Below, piece by piece: positions 1-9,768 of a stretch of DNA of 27,501 bases. Numbering within the stretch: position 1 is the stretch's first letter; every line of letters begins with the position of its first letter. The notes under the pieces are model-generated. The model did not search any database. It was not told the origin of the DNA and saw only the letters and a program-made list of their open reading frames with translations. The position numbers and the translations under genes are program-made. Origin of the DNA: JBIOJM01 sp044450785 (GTDB lineage: Bacteria; Planctomycetota; Planctomycetia; Isosphaerales; Isosphaeraceae); contig JBIOJM010000108.1 of assembly GCA_044450785.1 (NCBI GenBank), positions 1 through 27,501 on the forward strand, in the 5' to 3' direction.

Positions 1-339
1 ATGTGGGGCGGGGGCCGGCAGCTCTTCTGCCGAGCCCAACGGGGCGGTTTCGTGACGCTGGCGTTCACGAACCGCCGGGGCGGACGGTACCGGCTGCGAG
101 TCCTTGCGACCGCGGCCCCGGACTTCGGCGTCGTGCGGGTCTCGCTCGACGGCAAGCACCTGGGCCACGACATCAACCTGTACAGCGGCCGCGTCTGCCC
201 GTCGGGCTCGATCGACTTGGGCGCCATCGACCTGCCCGCCGGTCGCCACGCCCTTCGGTTCACGTCGGTTGGTAAGGACCCGGCCTCGGCAAACGTGTGG
301 ATCGGCGTCGACGCCGTCGAGCTCGACGCGGCGGAGTAA
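1..339 (+). CDS. C-terminal part of a beta-sandwich protein, 5' end outside the window
   Basis: The reading frame is open from the first base and ends with TAA at 337-339. The ATG at position 1 is probably an internal Met, because the product starts abruptly inside a fold. The 112 visible residues alternate in a beta-strand pattern: an aromatic/Gly-rich start (MWGGGRQLFCRA), a strand-turn-strand with VRVSLDGKHLG, and a closing segment VWIGVDAVEL. This resembles the C-terminal carbohydrate-binding-like module found after DUF2961 and similar domains in planctomycete secreted proteins (family recollection, not searched). No catalytic residues are visible in this part, so no activity is assigned. 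It is followed by about 400 bases without a gene. Confidence 0.6.
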   Translation: MWGGGRQLFCRAQRGGFVTLAFTNRRGGRYRLRVLATAAPDFGVVRVSLDGKHLGHDINLYSGRVCPSGSIDLGAIDLPAGRHALRFTSVGKDPASANVWIGVDAVELDAAE

Positions 340-356
340 ACGACTCCTTCGCTGGC

Positions 357-488
357 ATCGATCTTTTGGGTGGTAACCCCCCGAAGAGAGCGGTCAGGCG
401 AGCCCTGAGGTCGCAGCCGAGTATCGCGAGCGCAACCACAAGCACGACCACCACCGGGAATCGGGACCAATGCCGAGATTTCGCTGGA
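357..488 (-). pseudogene. Displaced 3'-end fragment of the 1790-2497 membrane-protein gene (repeat copy 1)
   Basis: These 132 bases align without gaps to 1812-1943, with 12 substitutions by my count (about 91% identity). On the minus strand both copies read as the same C-terminal stretch: an SRHWSRFP lead-in, a hydrophobic helix ending AILGC, then FGGLPPKRS. The reading frame of this copy has no stop codon and most changes are conservative, but no start codon or upstream domain is present. Similarity ends abruptly on both sides. The simplest reading is a leftover from a duplication or a recombination event; together with the intact copy it brackets the Uma2-family gene. Confidence 0.75.
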
Positions 489-571
489 ATCCAGAATCCC
501 GCACGGAAAGGTCGTTGCACGCCGTTCAGAAGCTCAGTCCGACTTTCTGCTCCAATGATTGTCGGACCCCG

Positions 572-600
572 TTGATTGGACGTCGGCACAGTCTTATGGT
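572..600 (+). promoter_or_regulatory. Candidate sigma70-type promoter for the Uma2-family gene
   Basis: TTGATT at 572-577 is separated by exactly 17 bases from TATGGT at 595-600; each box matches 4 of 6 consensus positions. It lies about 150 bases before the Uma2 start at 748. The same -10 form (TATGGT, 17-base spacing) occurs ahead of the topoisomerase A gene at 13491-13519. Purely sequence-based and weak by itself. Confidence 0.3.
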
Positions 601-747
601 GTAGACGATGGACACTTTGTCGCGTAGGTTGGTGTCATGGCATGGCGAAGATGGCCAGGCGCTTGGTCGAGGAATGGACCGCGAAGCGAACGGCGTCTAC
701 GAAGTAAGACAACTCAATCGGACGGCCTGACTCACGGAGACCTGACC

Positions 748-1455
748 ATGTCCACGACCACGTTTCCGGTCGCACCGTCGACCACACCCCAGCGGGCCGT
801 CACGACCGTCCCGGCAGAGCAGCGGATCGCGATCCGGGGCGTATCCTGGGACCTCTACGACCGGATCTCCGAAGCGATCGGCGAGAAGCAGCGCGTCTTT
901 CTGGCGTTCGACGGAAAGGACCTGGAGATCATGACCAAGGGGCCGAACCATGAGGATTACCGTGATCTCATCGGCGATTTCTTGAAGGCTGTCACGACCG
1001 CTTGCGGCATCCGAAGCCGGTGGCTCGGCGAGACGACGTGGAGGCGGCCCAAAGCGGATCGGGGTCTTGAAGCCGATCAATGCTGTATCTTCGATCCCGA
1101 GAAGCTGGCGGCCGCGAACAAGGCCCGCGCGAACCTGTCCAACGAGATCGCCGACTACCCCGACCCCGACCTGGCCGTTGAGATCGACATCTCGCCGTCC
1201 TTGGTCGACCGGCCGGCCATCTATGCCGCGCTCAAGGTGTCCGAGGTCTGGCGGTTCGACGGGGACCAGGTCGTCTTCGAGCAGCTCGGGCGCGATGGCA
1301 AGTATACCGCGGTCAAGCGGAGCCGGTGGCTGCCCGTGCGGCCCGAATACGTCCGCCGGCGGCTGGTCGAGGAGGACAGCTCCGATGATGTCCAGTGGAG
1401 ATGCCGATTGACCGAGTGGGCGAAGGACCTGGCACCCGGCGGCAACGGGACCTGA
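748..1455 (+). CDS. Uma2 family (DUF820) putative restriction endonuclease-like protein
   Basis: The 235-residue product has the layout of the Uma2/DUF820 family, which has a PD-(D/E)XK nuclease fold. Residues around 105-116 contain EADQCCIF, with the candidate metal-binding Asp110, and residues 141-149 contain DLAVEIDIS, with Glu145 and Asp147. The family's typical follow-on IYAALKVSEVWRFDG (about 158-172) is intact. The start is taken at 748 because GGAG precedes it by about 8 bases; the frame stays open upstream to 637 but that extension is low-complexity and basic. These genes are often present in many copies in planctomycetes and cyanobacteria and their biological role is not settled. 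The gene stands alone and is bracketed by 132-bp direct repeats at 357-488 and 1812-1943. Nuclease activity is inferred from the family. Confidence 0.85.
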   Translation: MSTTTFPVAPSTTPQRAVTTVPAEQRIAIRGVSWDLYDRISEAIGEKQRVFLAFDGKDLEIMTKGPNHEDYRDLIGDFLKAVTTACGIRSRWLGETTWRRPKADRGLEADQCCIFDPEKLAAANKARANLSNEIADYPDPDLAVEIDISPSLVDRPAIYAALKVSEVWRFDGDQVVFEQLGRDGKYTAVKRSRWLPVRPEYVRRRLVEEDSSDDVQWRCRLTEWAKDLAPGGNGT

Positions 1456-1789
1456 CGACGTCGCCGTCGGCCGCGGTGGAACGGGCCGTGTCCATGGGGT
1501 CACCCATGGGTTCGGACCGAGTTTTCAAGTTATTTCGCGCGAAATCACTTGAAACCGTCCTTACTCTGTCCCTTGTCCCCCAGCGCTTCGGGGCCGCTCC
1601 GTCGAGGCCGCCGGTCGGGACCGATCCGGATTTTCGAGGCGCTCGAGAAGTCGATGCCGATCGGGATTGCCTCGGCGATCGGTCGGAGCGAGGGCTACGT
1701 GGCTGTGTGGCCCCGGGGCGTCCACGGTGCCGGCATCCCACTCCGAATTCTACGGGCCTTTCCACGATCCTGAGGCGTCGCCAAGCCCT
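1456..1789. other. Intergenic stretch with hairpins downstream of Uma2
   Basis: No convincing gene. The open frames on both strands here are arginine- or proline-rich shadows. Two palindromes lie close behind the Uma2 stop: a 7-bp-arm hairpin at 1492-1509 (CCATGGG, four-base loop, CCCATGG) and the 32-bp palindrome at 1523-1554 (separate entry). Nothing recognisable was found from about 1560 to 1789. Confidence 0.6.
1523..1554. promoter_or_regulatory. 32-bp near-perfect palindrome, operator- or hairpin-like
   Basis: Left arm TTTCAAGTTATTTCGC (1523-1538) and right arm GCGAAATCACTTGAAA (1539-1554) are reverse complements with one mismatch (1531 against 1546) and no spacer. The element is more AT-rich than its surroundings. 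It lies 68 bases after the Uma2 stop and about 235 bases beyond the 3' end of the convergent membrane-protein gene. As RNA it would fold into a long hairpin, but no T-run follows on either strand, so a standard intrinsic terminator is not supported. A binding site for a dimeric protein or a mobile-element terminus are alternatives. Confidence 0.5.
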
Positions 1790-2497
1790 TCACCAGAAAG
1801 GATGCTCAACGATCGATCTTTTGGGTGGCAACCCCCCGAAGAGCAAGGTGAGGCGCCCCATGAGTTCGCAGCCGAGTATCGCGAGCGCAACCGCGAGCAC
1901 GACCGCCACCGGGAATCGGGACCAATGCCGAGATTTCGCTGGATTGTCGAGTCGGTGAATAACTGGGATCATCGCCAGCCCAACGACTGATGCGTGGACA
2001 GCGAACACCCACAATCCCATCATCAGCGCCAGCAAGGGGTTGGACGGAAAGACCGCCACCATGCGCATGAAGACCTGGCCGAGCCCCTCGAAGAAGATCG
2101 CCTGAAATCCAGTAATCAAGAACGCCTCGGTCAGAGAGAAGCGATACCACCGCAAAACGATCAACCACGCAAATGCCCAGCCGACGTAGAGTCCGATGGC
2201 CAGGATGGCATTCGCACACAACTGCGGATGCAACAGGCCCGGTGTCGGTGCAGCCTTGGTGTAATTGCCCATCCAGGCGAAGGCCTCGGCGAGCTCGCCG
2301 GCCAGCACGAAGAAGAAAACCAGGTGCAATGCGGCTGGCCCGGGAAGACGATCGGCGAGCGCGGCCAACCGGCGTCGGAACAAGCAGGCAAGCACAAAGA
2401 CGGAGTAAATCAACAACGAGTCCGGCTGACGGTTGAGCAGGCTTAGCACTGGCACGAGCCCGCTGAGGATGAAGATGGCTATGATAAACTTGCGCAT
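1790..2497 (-). CDS. Predicted polytopic membrane protein of unknown function
   Basis: The product is 235 residues if translation starts at the ATG at 2497, which is preceded by GGAG at good spacing; the frame continues to 2566 but without a comparable ribosome site. About seven hydrophobic segments are visible, at roughly residues 3-20, 28-43, 54-73, 90-115, 120-138, 152-178 and 196-215. Between helices are short charged loops such as CLFRRRL and VLRWYR. The tail GGLPPKRS is shared with the displaced fragment at 357-488. I recognise no catalytic motif and assign no family. The gene has no obvious partner: it is convergent with Uma2 and backs onto a region of gene remnants. Confidence 0.7.
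   Translation of the reverse strand: MRKFIIAIFILSGLVPVLSLLNRQPDSLLIYSVFVLACLFRRRLAALADRLPGPAALHLVFFFVLAGELAEAFAWMGNYTKAAPTPGLLHPQLCANAILAIGLYVGWAFAWLIVLRWYRFSLTEAFLITGFQAIFFEGLGQVFMRMVAVFPSNPLLALMMGLWVFAVHASVVGLAMIPVIHRLDNPAKSRHWSRFPVAVVLAVALAILGCELMGRLTLLFGGLPPKRSIVEHPFW
1812..1943. repeat. 132-bp direct repeat, copy 2 (inside the membrane-protein gene)
   Basis: Ungapped partner of 357-488 at a constant offset of 1455 bases, with 12 substitutions. It corresponds to the last coding part of the 1790-2497 gene. The Uma2 gene and the 32-bp palindrome lie between the two copies, so recombination between them would delete about 1.46 kb. Confidence 0.75.
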
Positions 2498-2671
2498 TGA
2501 TATCTCCAGAGAGGCAGCCCGACCGCTCGCGGCCGAATGCCTGGCCGGCGGTATCGGCAAGGTCATCCGACCGTCAGGTTGGGATCATCCTATCAGCGGA
2601 CGGCCTCGATTTCACGACCAGCAGGATGCCCAACTCATAGAAGTGAAAATGCGGCACGGAGCCGTTGGGTT

Positions 2672-2800
2672 CTAGAGGACCTCGGCGAGCGGAACAACGT
2701 CACGGACAAGCATCGCGGAATCGTCGCCGACTTGAAGCGCTGGATGGCGCAGTTGGCCGCGCGCGACGGCGATTCGAAGGTCCAGTTCCCGAACAAATAA
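2672..2800 (+). pseudogene. Remnant of a sulfatase C-terminus
   Basis: In the frame ending with TAA at 2798-2800 the last 42 residues read like the end of an arylsulfatase-type protein: a DLGERNNVTDKHRGIVADLK stretch followed by RWMAQ. In sulfatases this is the usual 'D-P-x-E-x-x-N' segment followed by a closing helix. No upstream sulfatase domain or cysteine-containing active-site motif is present, and the frame before about 2670 looks like random sequence. It is therefore called a truncated leftover. Sulfatases are abundant in planctomycetes; the assignment is by motif only. Confidence 0.5.
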
Positions 2801-2805
2801 GCCGC

Positions 2806-3042
2806 CTACAGGCCGAACTGTTCCTTGATCAGCTTGATGATCGCCTCGGAATTGCCGTCGCGGACGACCTTCCACTCTGGGTCGGTCTTCTTGACGCTCA
2901 GCACGTGGAGCTTCTTGAGAGACGCATCCCCAAAAGGGGTGACCGTTCGGTAGACGAGATGTGCATTCTCCTTGCCTTCGAGGAGATGACCCAGGGGCTG
3001 GACCTTCATCGCCTTGAGGTCGGGAACCGCGGGCTTGGCCAC
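2806..3042 (-). CDS. Small hypothetical protein, possibly the C-terminal fragment of a larger one
   Basis: This 78-residue product starts at a GTG (3042); the frame stays open a further 20 codons upstream without an ATG. It looks coding: a compact alternating beta pattern with VQPLGHLLEG, AHLVYRTVTP and LHVLSVKK, and a closing amphipathic helix. It resembles the C-terminal end of a family of planctomycete hypothetical proteins that carry a similar 'GHLLEG…VYR…VLSLKK' core (from memory). The N-terminal domain of such proteins is missing, and the reading frame runs into the IS110 remnant at 3087, so it may be a gene truncated by that element. No function is assigned. Confidence 0.45.
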   Translation of the reverse strand: MAKPAVPDLKAMKVQPLGHLLEGKENAHLVYRTVTPFGDASLKKLHVLSVKKTDPEWKVVRDGNSEAIIKLIKEQFGL

Positions 3043-3086
3043 GATTTTCTGTTTCGCGAAAGAGCCAACAACCGGCGAAATGGTCC

Positions 3087-3170
3087 ATGACTCATTGTAT
3101 CAAGACGCAGTTCGTCGGTCTGGATGTTCACAAGGACTCGATCGTCAGCGCCTTCGCCCTCTCTTCCTGA
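3087..3170 (+). mobile_element. N-terminal remnant of an IS110-family transposase
   Basis: An ATG at 3087 opens a 27-codon frame, MTHCIKTQFVGLDVHKDSIV followed by SAFALSS and TGA at 3168-3170. The segment FVGLDVHKDSI is the characteristic opening of IS110 transposases, where the Asp of GLDVHK is the first acidic residue of the DEDD catalytic set. Everything downstream (the rest of the RuvC-like domain and the C-terminal Ser domain) is absent, so the element is dead. It abuts truncated genes on its left side, which fits an insertion followed by decay. Confidence 0.6.
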
Positions 3171-3362
3171 TGGAGATTGTCGAGCTCTCCGAGTAGAATA
3201 GAGGTAGTTGACCCACCTGGTTGCAACCCGGCTCGAGCAGGGAGCGTCGCGATTTGCCACTCCGTCATCCGGACGAGCAAGCGCCATTCTCTTTCGCTCG
3301 GACCACGCCGGCACGAACTCACGGAGCGCCGTCGTTCGCACACCCTCTGAGGGTATTGAAGC
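3171..3362. other. Leader region before the DUF1549/DUF1553 gene
   Basis: No gene. Just before the next start there is a small inverted repeat ACCCTC-T-GAGGGT (3342-3354) whose right half contains the likely ribosome site GAGGG of the gene at 3363. No transposon end could be defined. Confidence 0.4.
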
Positions 3363-6545
<3,183 letters not shown>

Positions 6546-6590
6546 CAGGGAATAATTGGACTTATCCCCTTTTCGAAGGAGCCCAAGCCC

Positions 6591-8039
6591 ATGAACTGCC
6601 AGGACCACTTTTATTCGAATGCCGACCCTCGCCAGGTCAACCGGCGCTGGTTTCTCGAGCAATGCGGCGTTGGACTGGGGGCCATCGCGCTGGGCCAGCT
6701 CATGCAACAAGAGGGGTACGCCGCGGGGTCCACTCAGCCCTCACTCGCTAATTCGCTGGCACCAAAGGCGCCGCATCATGCGGCCAAGGCAAAGCGCGTG
6801 CTGTTCCTGTTCATGGCTGGCGCGCCCAGTCATCTCGAGCTCTTCGATTACAAGCCGCAACTGGCCCGGTTCAACGGGACGCTCCCACCCCCCGAGCTGA
6901 TCAAGGACTACCGAGCTGCCTTCATCAAGCCCAGCTCCAAGCTGCTCGGTCCCAAGTTCAAGTTCGCCCGGCACGGACAGTCCGGCACCGAGCTCTCCGA
7001 GCTGCTGCCCCACCTGGCCACCGTCGTCGACGATCTCGCCGTCGTCAAGGGGATGACGACCGACGCGTTCAACCACGCGCCCGGGCAGATCCTGATGAGC
7101 ACGGGCTCGCAGATCTTCGGCCGGCCCAGCATGGGCGCCTGGGCCTGCTACGGCCTGGGCAGCGAGTCGCAGGACCTCCCCGGCTTCATCGTCTTTTCCA
7201 CCGGCAAGAAGGGGCCCAGCGGCGGTAACTCGAACTGGGGAAGCGGTTTCTTGCCCACCGTCTATCAAGGGGTCCAGTTCCGGAGCAGCGGCGATCCCGT
7301 CTTGTACCTCAGCAATCCGCGCGGAATCGACTCCGAACTGCAGCGAGACTCGCTTGACGCCGTCCGGAAGCTGAACCACCTTCGGCTCGAGAAAGTCGGC
7401 GATCCCGAGATCGCCACTCGGATCAACTCATTCGAAATGGCGTTCCGCATGCAGCTCAGCGCACCCGACGTCATGCAGATTGCCCAGGAGCCCCGGCACA
7501 TCCTCGACATGTACGGCGCCGAACCCGGCAAACCATCGTTCGCCAATACCTGCCTCCTGGCGCGCCGGCTGCTCGAGCGCGGCGTGCGGTTCGTGCAGAT
7601 CTTCCACGAGTCGTGGGACCAGCACGGGAACTTGACGCACGACATCAAGGCGAACTGCAAGGAGACCGACCAGGCCTGCGGCGCCTTGATCAAGGACCTC
7701 AAGCAGCGCGGCCTGCTGGAGGATACGCTGGTCGTCTGGGGAGGCGAGTTCGGCCGCACACCCATGGTCCAGGGCGGGGGCAACGACGGCCGCGACCATC
7801 ACCCCAACGCCTTCTCGATGTGGCTGGCCGGCGGCGGTGTCAAGCCCGGCATGACCCACGGCGAGAGCGACGAGTTCGGCTTTCAGGTGGTCAAGGACAA
7901 GGTCCACGTCCACGACCTGCACGCCACGCTCTTGCATCTCCTCGGTTTCGACCACACCAAGCTCACCTACCGATTCCAGGGCCGCGACTTTCGCCTGACC
8001 GACGTCCACGGCCAGATCGTCAAGGGACTGCTGGCGTGA
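6591..8039 (+). CDS. DUF1501 domain-containing protein (sulfatase-like fold)
   Basis: This 482-residue protein begins with a Tat-like leader: paired arginines in NRRWFLEQCGVG followed by a hydrophobic stretch, consistent with export. The DUF1501 hallmarks are present in order: VLFLFMAGAPSHLELFDYKP near the start of the mature part, FHESWDQHGN near residue 340, VVWGGEFGRTP followed by GRDHHP near 381-405, and VHDLHATLLHLLGFDH near 440. The His/Asp-rich motifs match the metal-binding pattern of the alkaline phosphatase/sulfatase superfamily, to which DUF1501 is distantly related. GAAGGAG lies about 10 bases before the ATG. It is probably co-transcribed with the DUF1549/DUF1553 gene 45 bases upstream and likely works with it; substrate unknown. 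Confidence 0.93.
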   Translation: MNCQDHFYSNADPRQVNRRWFLEQCGVGLGAIALGQLMQQEGYAAGSTQPSLANSLAPKAPHHAAKAKRVLFLFMAGAPSHLELFDYKPQLARFNGTLPPPELIKDYRAAFIKPSSKLLGPKFKFARHGQSGTELSELLPHLATVVDDLAVVKGMTTDAFNHAPGQILMSTGSQIFGRPSMGAWACYGLGSESQDLPGFIVFSTGKKGPSGGNSNWGSGFLPTVYQGVQFRSSGDPVLYLSNPRGIDSELQRDSLDAVRKLNHLRLEKVGDPEIATRINSFEMAFRMQLSAPDVMQIAQEPRHILDMYGAEPGKPSFANTCLLARRLLERGVRFVQIFHESWDQHGNLTHDIKANCKETDQACGALIKDLKQRGLLEDTLVVWGGEFGRTPMVQGGGNDGRDHHPNAFSMWLAGGGVKPGMTHGESDEFGFQVVKDKVHVHDLHATLLHLLGFDHTKLTYRFQGRDFRLTDVHGQIVKGLLA

Positions 8040-8493
8040 GCGATACCGCAGCTCGGACCTCGGCATGGAGGGCCCCTTCCGCGCGCGCTCGACCGGGTCG
8101 GTTCCGATCGCTCGCGGTCGATTTGTCCCCGTCGAGGTCGCTCCAGGATTCTTTTTCTCGAATTCCGCGACACTTTCGCGGTGTCAGACTGTTTGATACT
8201 CATGGAGATCACTGGGCCGGAGCGGCGCAAGTCGATGAACCTCGCCGCTTGTAGACTCATTATCTTGAATGCACATCTTGTGATAAATGCTGGCCTGGAG
8301 GCCGGCACGCCGGGTTGATCCTTCAACGAATGCCGGTTCAGAGGCCGGCAGGCGGGGATTTTACGTTGAACCATGCCGGCCCGGAGGCCGGCGGGCGAGG
8401 TTTATTCTTCGTTCGCGTCGCATGGGGTCGGCGGACGATGCGATCGGAACCTCGAGACCAGGAAGATCGGCGCCATTTCTAATGAGGAAAAAC
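8040..8493. other. Intergenic stretch with tandem hairpin repeats
   Basis: No gene is supported. The plus frame open from 8287 is a reading of the hairpin repeats and runs in frame into the next gene, but the good ribosome site sits just before 8494. The repeats at 8287-8415 are listed separately. From 8040 to 8286 nothing was recognised. Confidence 0.6.
8287..8415. repeat. Three tandem 43-bp repeats, each with a GC-rich hairpin
   Basis: Copies run 8287-8329, 8330-8372 and 8373-8415 with an exact 43-base period. Each starts with ATGCYGG, has GAGGCCGGC at bases 12-20 and continues with a G-rich then T-rich tail. The first ~28 bases are well conserved; the last ~15 are only loosely alike. In copy 3 the core GCCGGCC-CGGA-GGCCGGC is a perfect 7-bp-arm hairpin; copy 1 forms nearly the same structure and copy 2 a weaker one. 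They lie between the end of the DUF1501 gene and the start of the next gene in the same direction. Confidence 0.75.
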
Positions 8494-9045
8494 ATGAGAG
8501 AGCGACGTCATGTCCTGCGTCCGGTCCTGGAGTGCTGCGAATCGAGGGCGATGCTGTCTGGCGGGCTCGTCTCCGCCACGGCTGCTCCCCTGGTGGGGAC
8601 GCAGCCGATCATGCTGGTCGTCCCGCTGGACGGCACGTTTCGAGGACATTACCACCAGCACGCTCCTGACGCGGATCAGGGGTCGATCTTCGACCTGAAC
8701 GGTTCGGGCTCGGTCAAAGGGATCGGCCATGCGTTCATCACGGGGCGCATTCGGTCCATCGGCTTGATCGCACAAGGGCACGCCCAGGGAACACTGTTCC
8801 TCTCAGGCGTCCACGGTACGATTACCTTGAGCCTTACCGGTCCCTTGCAACACGACGGGCCCAAGGGCCTTCCCGATTACTTTGCCTTCACGATCGTCGG
8901 CGGAACCGGGAAATACAGCAACGCGACTGACACCGGGACGGCCACCCTGGTTACAATCCCCCGCCATTCCACCGCGCATCCCAACGCAGGTGGCCACGGC
9001 ACCTTCACACTGGTCTTGACCTCGAATCCGATCCCGGTCACGTGA
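8494..9045 (+). CDS. Small exported beta-rich protein with planctomycetal LE-x-R-type N-terminus
   Basis: The start at 8494 is chosen because GAGG lies six bases ahead; a second in-frame ATG at 8482 is possible. The product is 183 residues. Its N-terminus RPVLECCESRAMLSG is a version of the LE-x-x-x-x-LLSG motif seen at the start of many planctomycete exported proteins; the propeller protein at 24800-26560 has the same feature. The rest is mostly beta strands with Gly and Thr (GIGHAFITGRIRSIG, GTITLSLTGPL, IVGGTGKYSNATDTGTATL). The 'GGTGKY…A…GTG' signature is reminiscent of small beta-barrels of the allene oxide cyclase/dirigent type, but that is only an impression. Function unknown. Confidence 0.75.
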   Translation: MRERRHVLRPVLECCESRAMLSGGLVSATAAPLVGTQPIMLVVPLDGTFRGHYHQHAPDADQGSIFDLNGSGSVKGIGHAFITGRIRSIGLIAQGHAQGTLFLSGVHGTITLSLTGPLQHDGPKGLPDYFAFTIVGGTGKYSNATDTGTATLVTIPRHSTAHPNAGGHGTFTLVLTSNPIPVT

Positions 9046-9325
9046 CGCGCGGTCGCCGACCGGGCCGAGCTCGAGAGTTCGGGAGATCGGGCCCCCGGTT
9101 GCTGAACGCAGGCCGCGGGGCCTTGGTCTCCCGTCGAAATCCAATCATCCCAACTTTCGAGTCGCGATCGGTTTCGACTACAATGGAGCGTGAACTCGGG
9201 CGCTCGAGTGGTGACCGGCCGTCGATCGAAGTGCAGGGCCGATGGCCTGGATCCACCAGCCGGTGTCCGGCGGCGATCCGCGATTGCTCGTGGGGTCCTC
9301 TCGCGCTATAGGCCGAGGAAACGAC

Positions 9326-9676
9326 ATGCCTTCTTTGGTGGAAACGTTCCCGAACCAGTTTCCGGCTCGCGAGTACGAGATCGAGATCACCTGCCCGGAA
9401 TTCACGGCGGTCTGTCCCAAGACCGGTCAACCCGATTTCGGAACGATCACCATCCATTATGTTCCCGCCGCGGCCTGTCTCGAGCTCAAGAGCCTCAAGC
9501 TCTACCTGTGCGGCTACCGTGAACGGGGTATCTTTTACGAGCATGTGGTCAATACCATCCTCGACGATCTGACCAGGAGCTGTCAGCCCAGGAGAATGAA
9601 GGTGATCGGTCATTTTAACCCGCGAGGAGGGATCACGTCTCGGGTCACCGCGATGTATGAGGTAAGTGGCTTGTGA
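9326..9676 (+). CDS. queF: NADPH-dependent 7-cyano-7-deazaguanine reductase QueF (preQ1 synthase)
   Basis: QueF reduces the nitrile preQ0 to the amine preQ1 with two NADPH, a step in making the tRNA base queuosine, in the cytoplasm. The 116-residue product shows the QueF motif ELKSLKLY (residues 53-60, of the E-[SL]-K-S-h-K type). It has the catalytic pair Cys30 (FTAVCP) and Asp37 (GQPDFG); the spacing of 7 equals that of Cys55 and Asp62 in the Bacillus enzyme. The length fits the short, single-domain (type I) form. The start is the ATG at 9326 with GAGG eight bases ahead; the frame opens at 9242 but the extension does not look like QueF. No other queuosine genes are in the window and no preQ1 riboswitch was recognised in the leader. 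The SAM-cleaving enzyme gene follows after 89 bases. Confidence 0.95.
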   Translation: MPSLVETFPNQFPAREYEIEITCPEFTAVCPKTGQPDFGTITIHYVPAAACLELKSLKLYLCGYRERGIFYEHVVNTILDDLTRSCQPRRMKVIGHFNPRGGITSRVTAMYEVSGL

Positions 9677-9768
9677 GCAGCCCGCGGACCGCGCCCTAGA
9701 GAGCACGAGGCGTGTCCTGTCGCGCATGAGCCGGGCTCTCGGCACTCGTCGATCAGATCGGAGGCATG

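Larger units (their letters stand above)
340..747. other. Intergenic stretch with a gene remnant and a possible promoter
   Basis: No intact gene is seen here. Bases 357-488 are a displaced copy of the 3' end of the membrane-protein gene at 1790-2497 (separate entry). A promoter-like pair lies at 572-600. A short plus-strand frame between about 642 and 705 could encode some 20 basic residues but has nothing to support it. Confidence 0.6.

Noticed and set aside
1395..1958. Plus-strand open frame running from the Uma2 gene end into the membrane-protein gene
   Set aside because: It overlaps two better-supported genes, has no ribosome site, and its residues are arginine-rich without pattern.
8287..8415. 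CRISPR-like array
   Set aside because: Only three units, conserved parts of about 28 bases with 15-base, partly similar tails, and no cas genes; these are tandem hairpin repeats.
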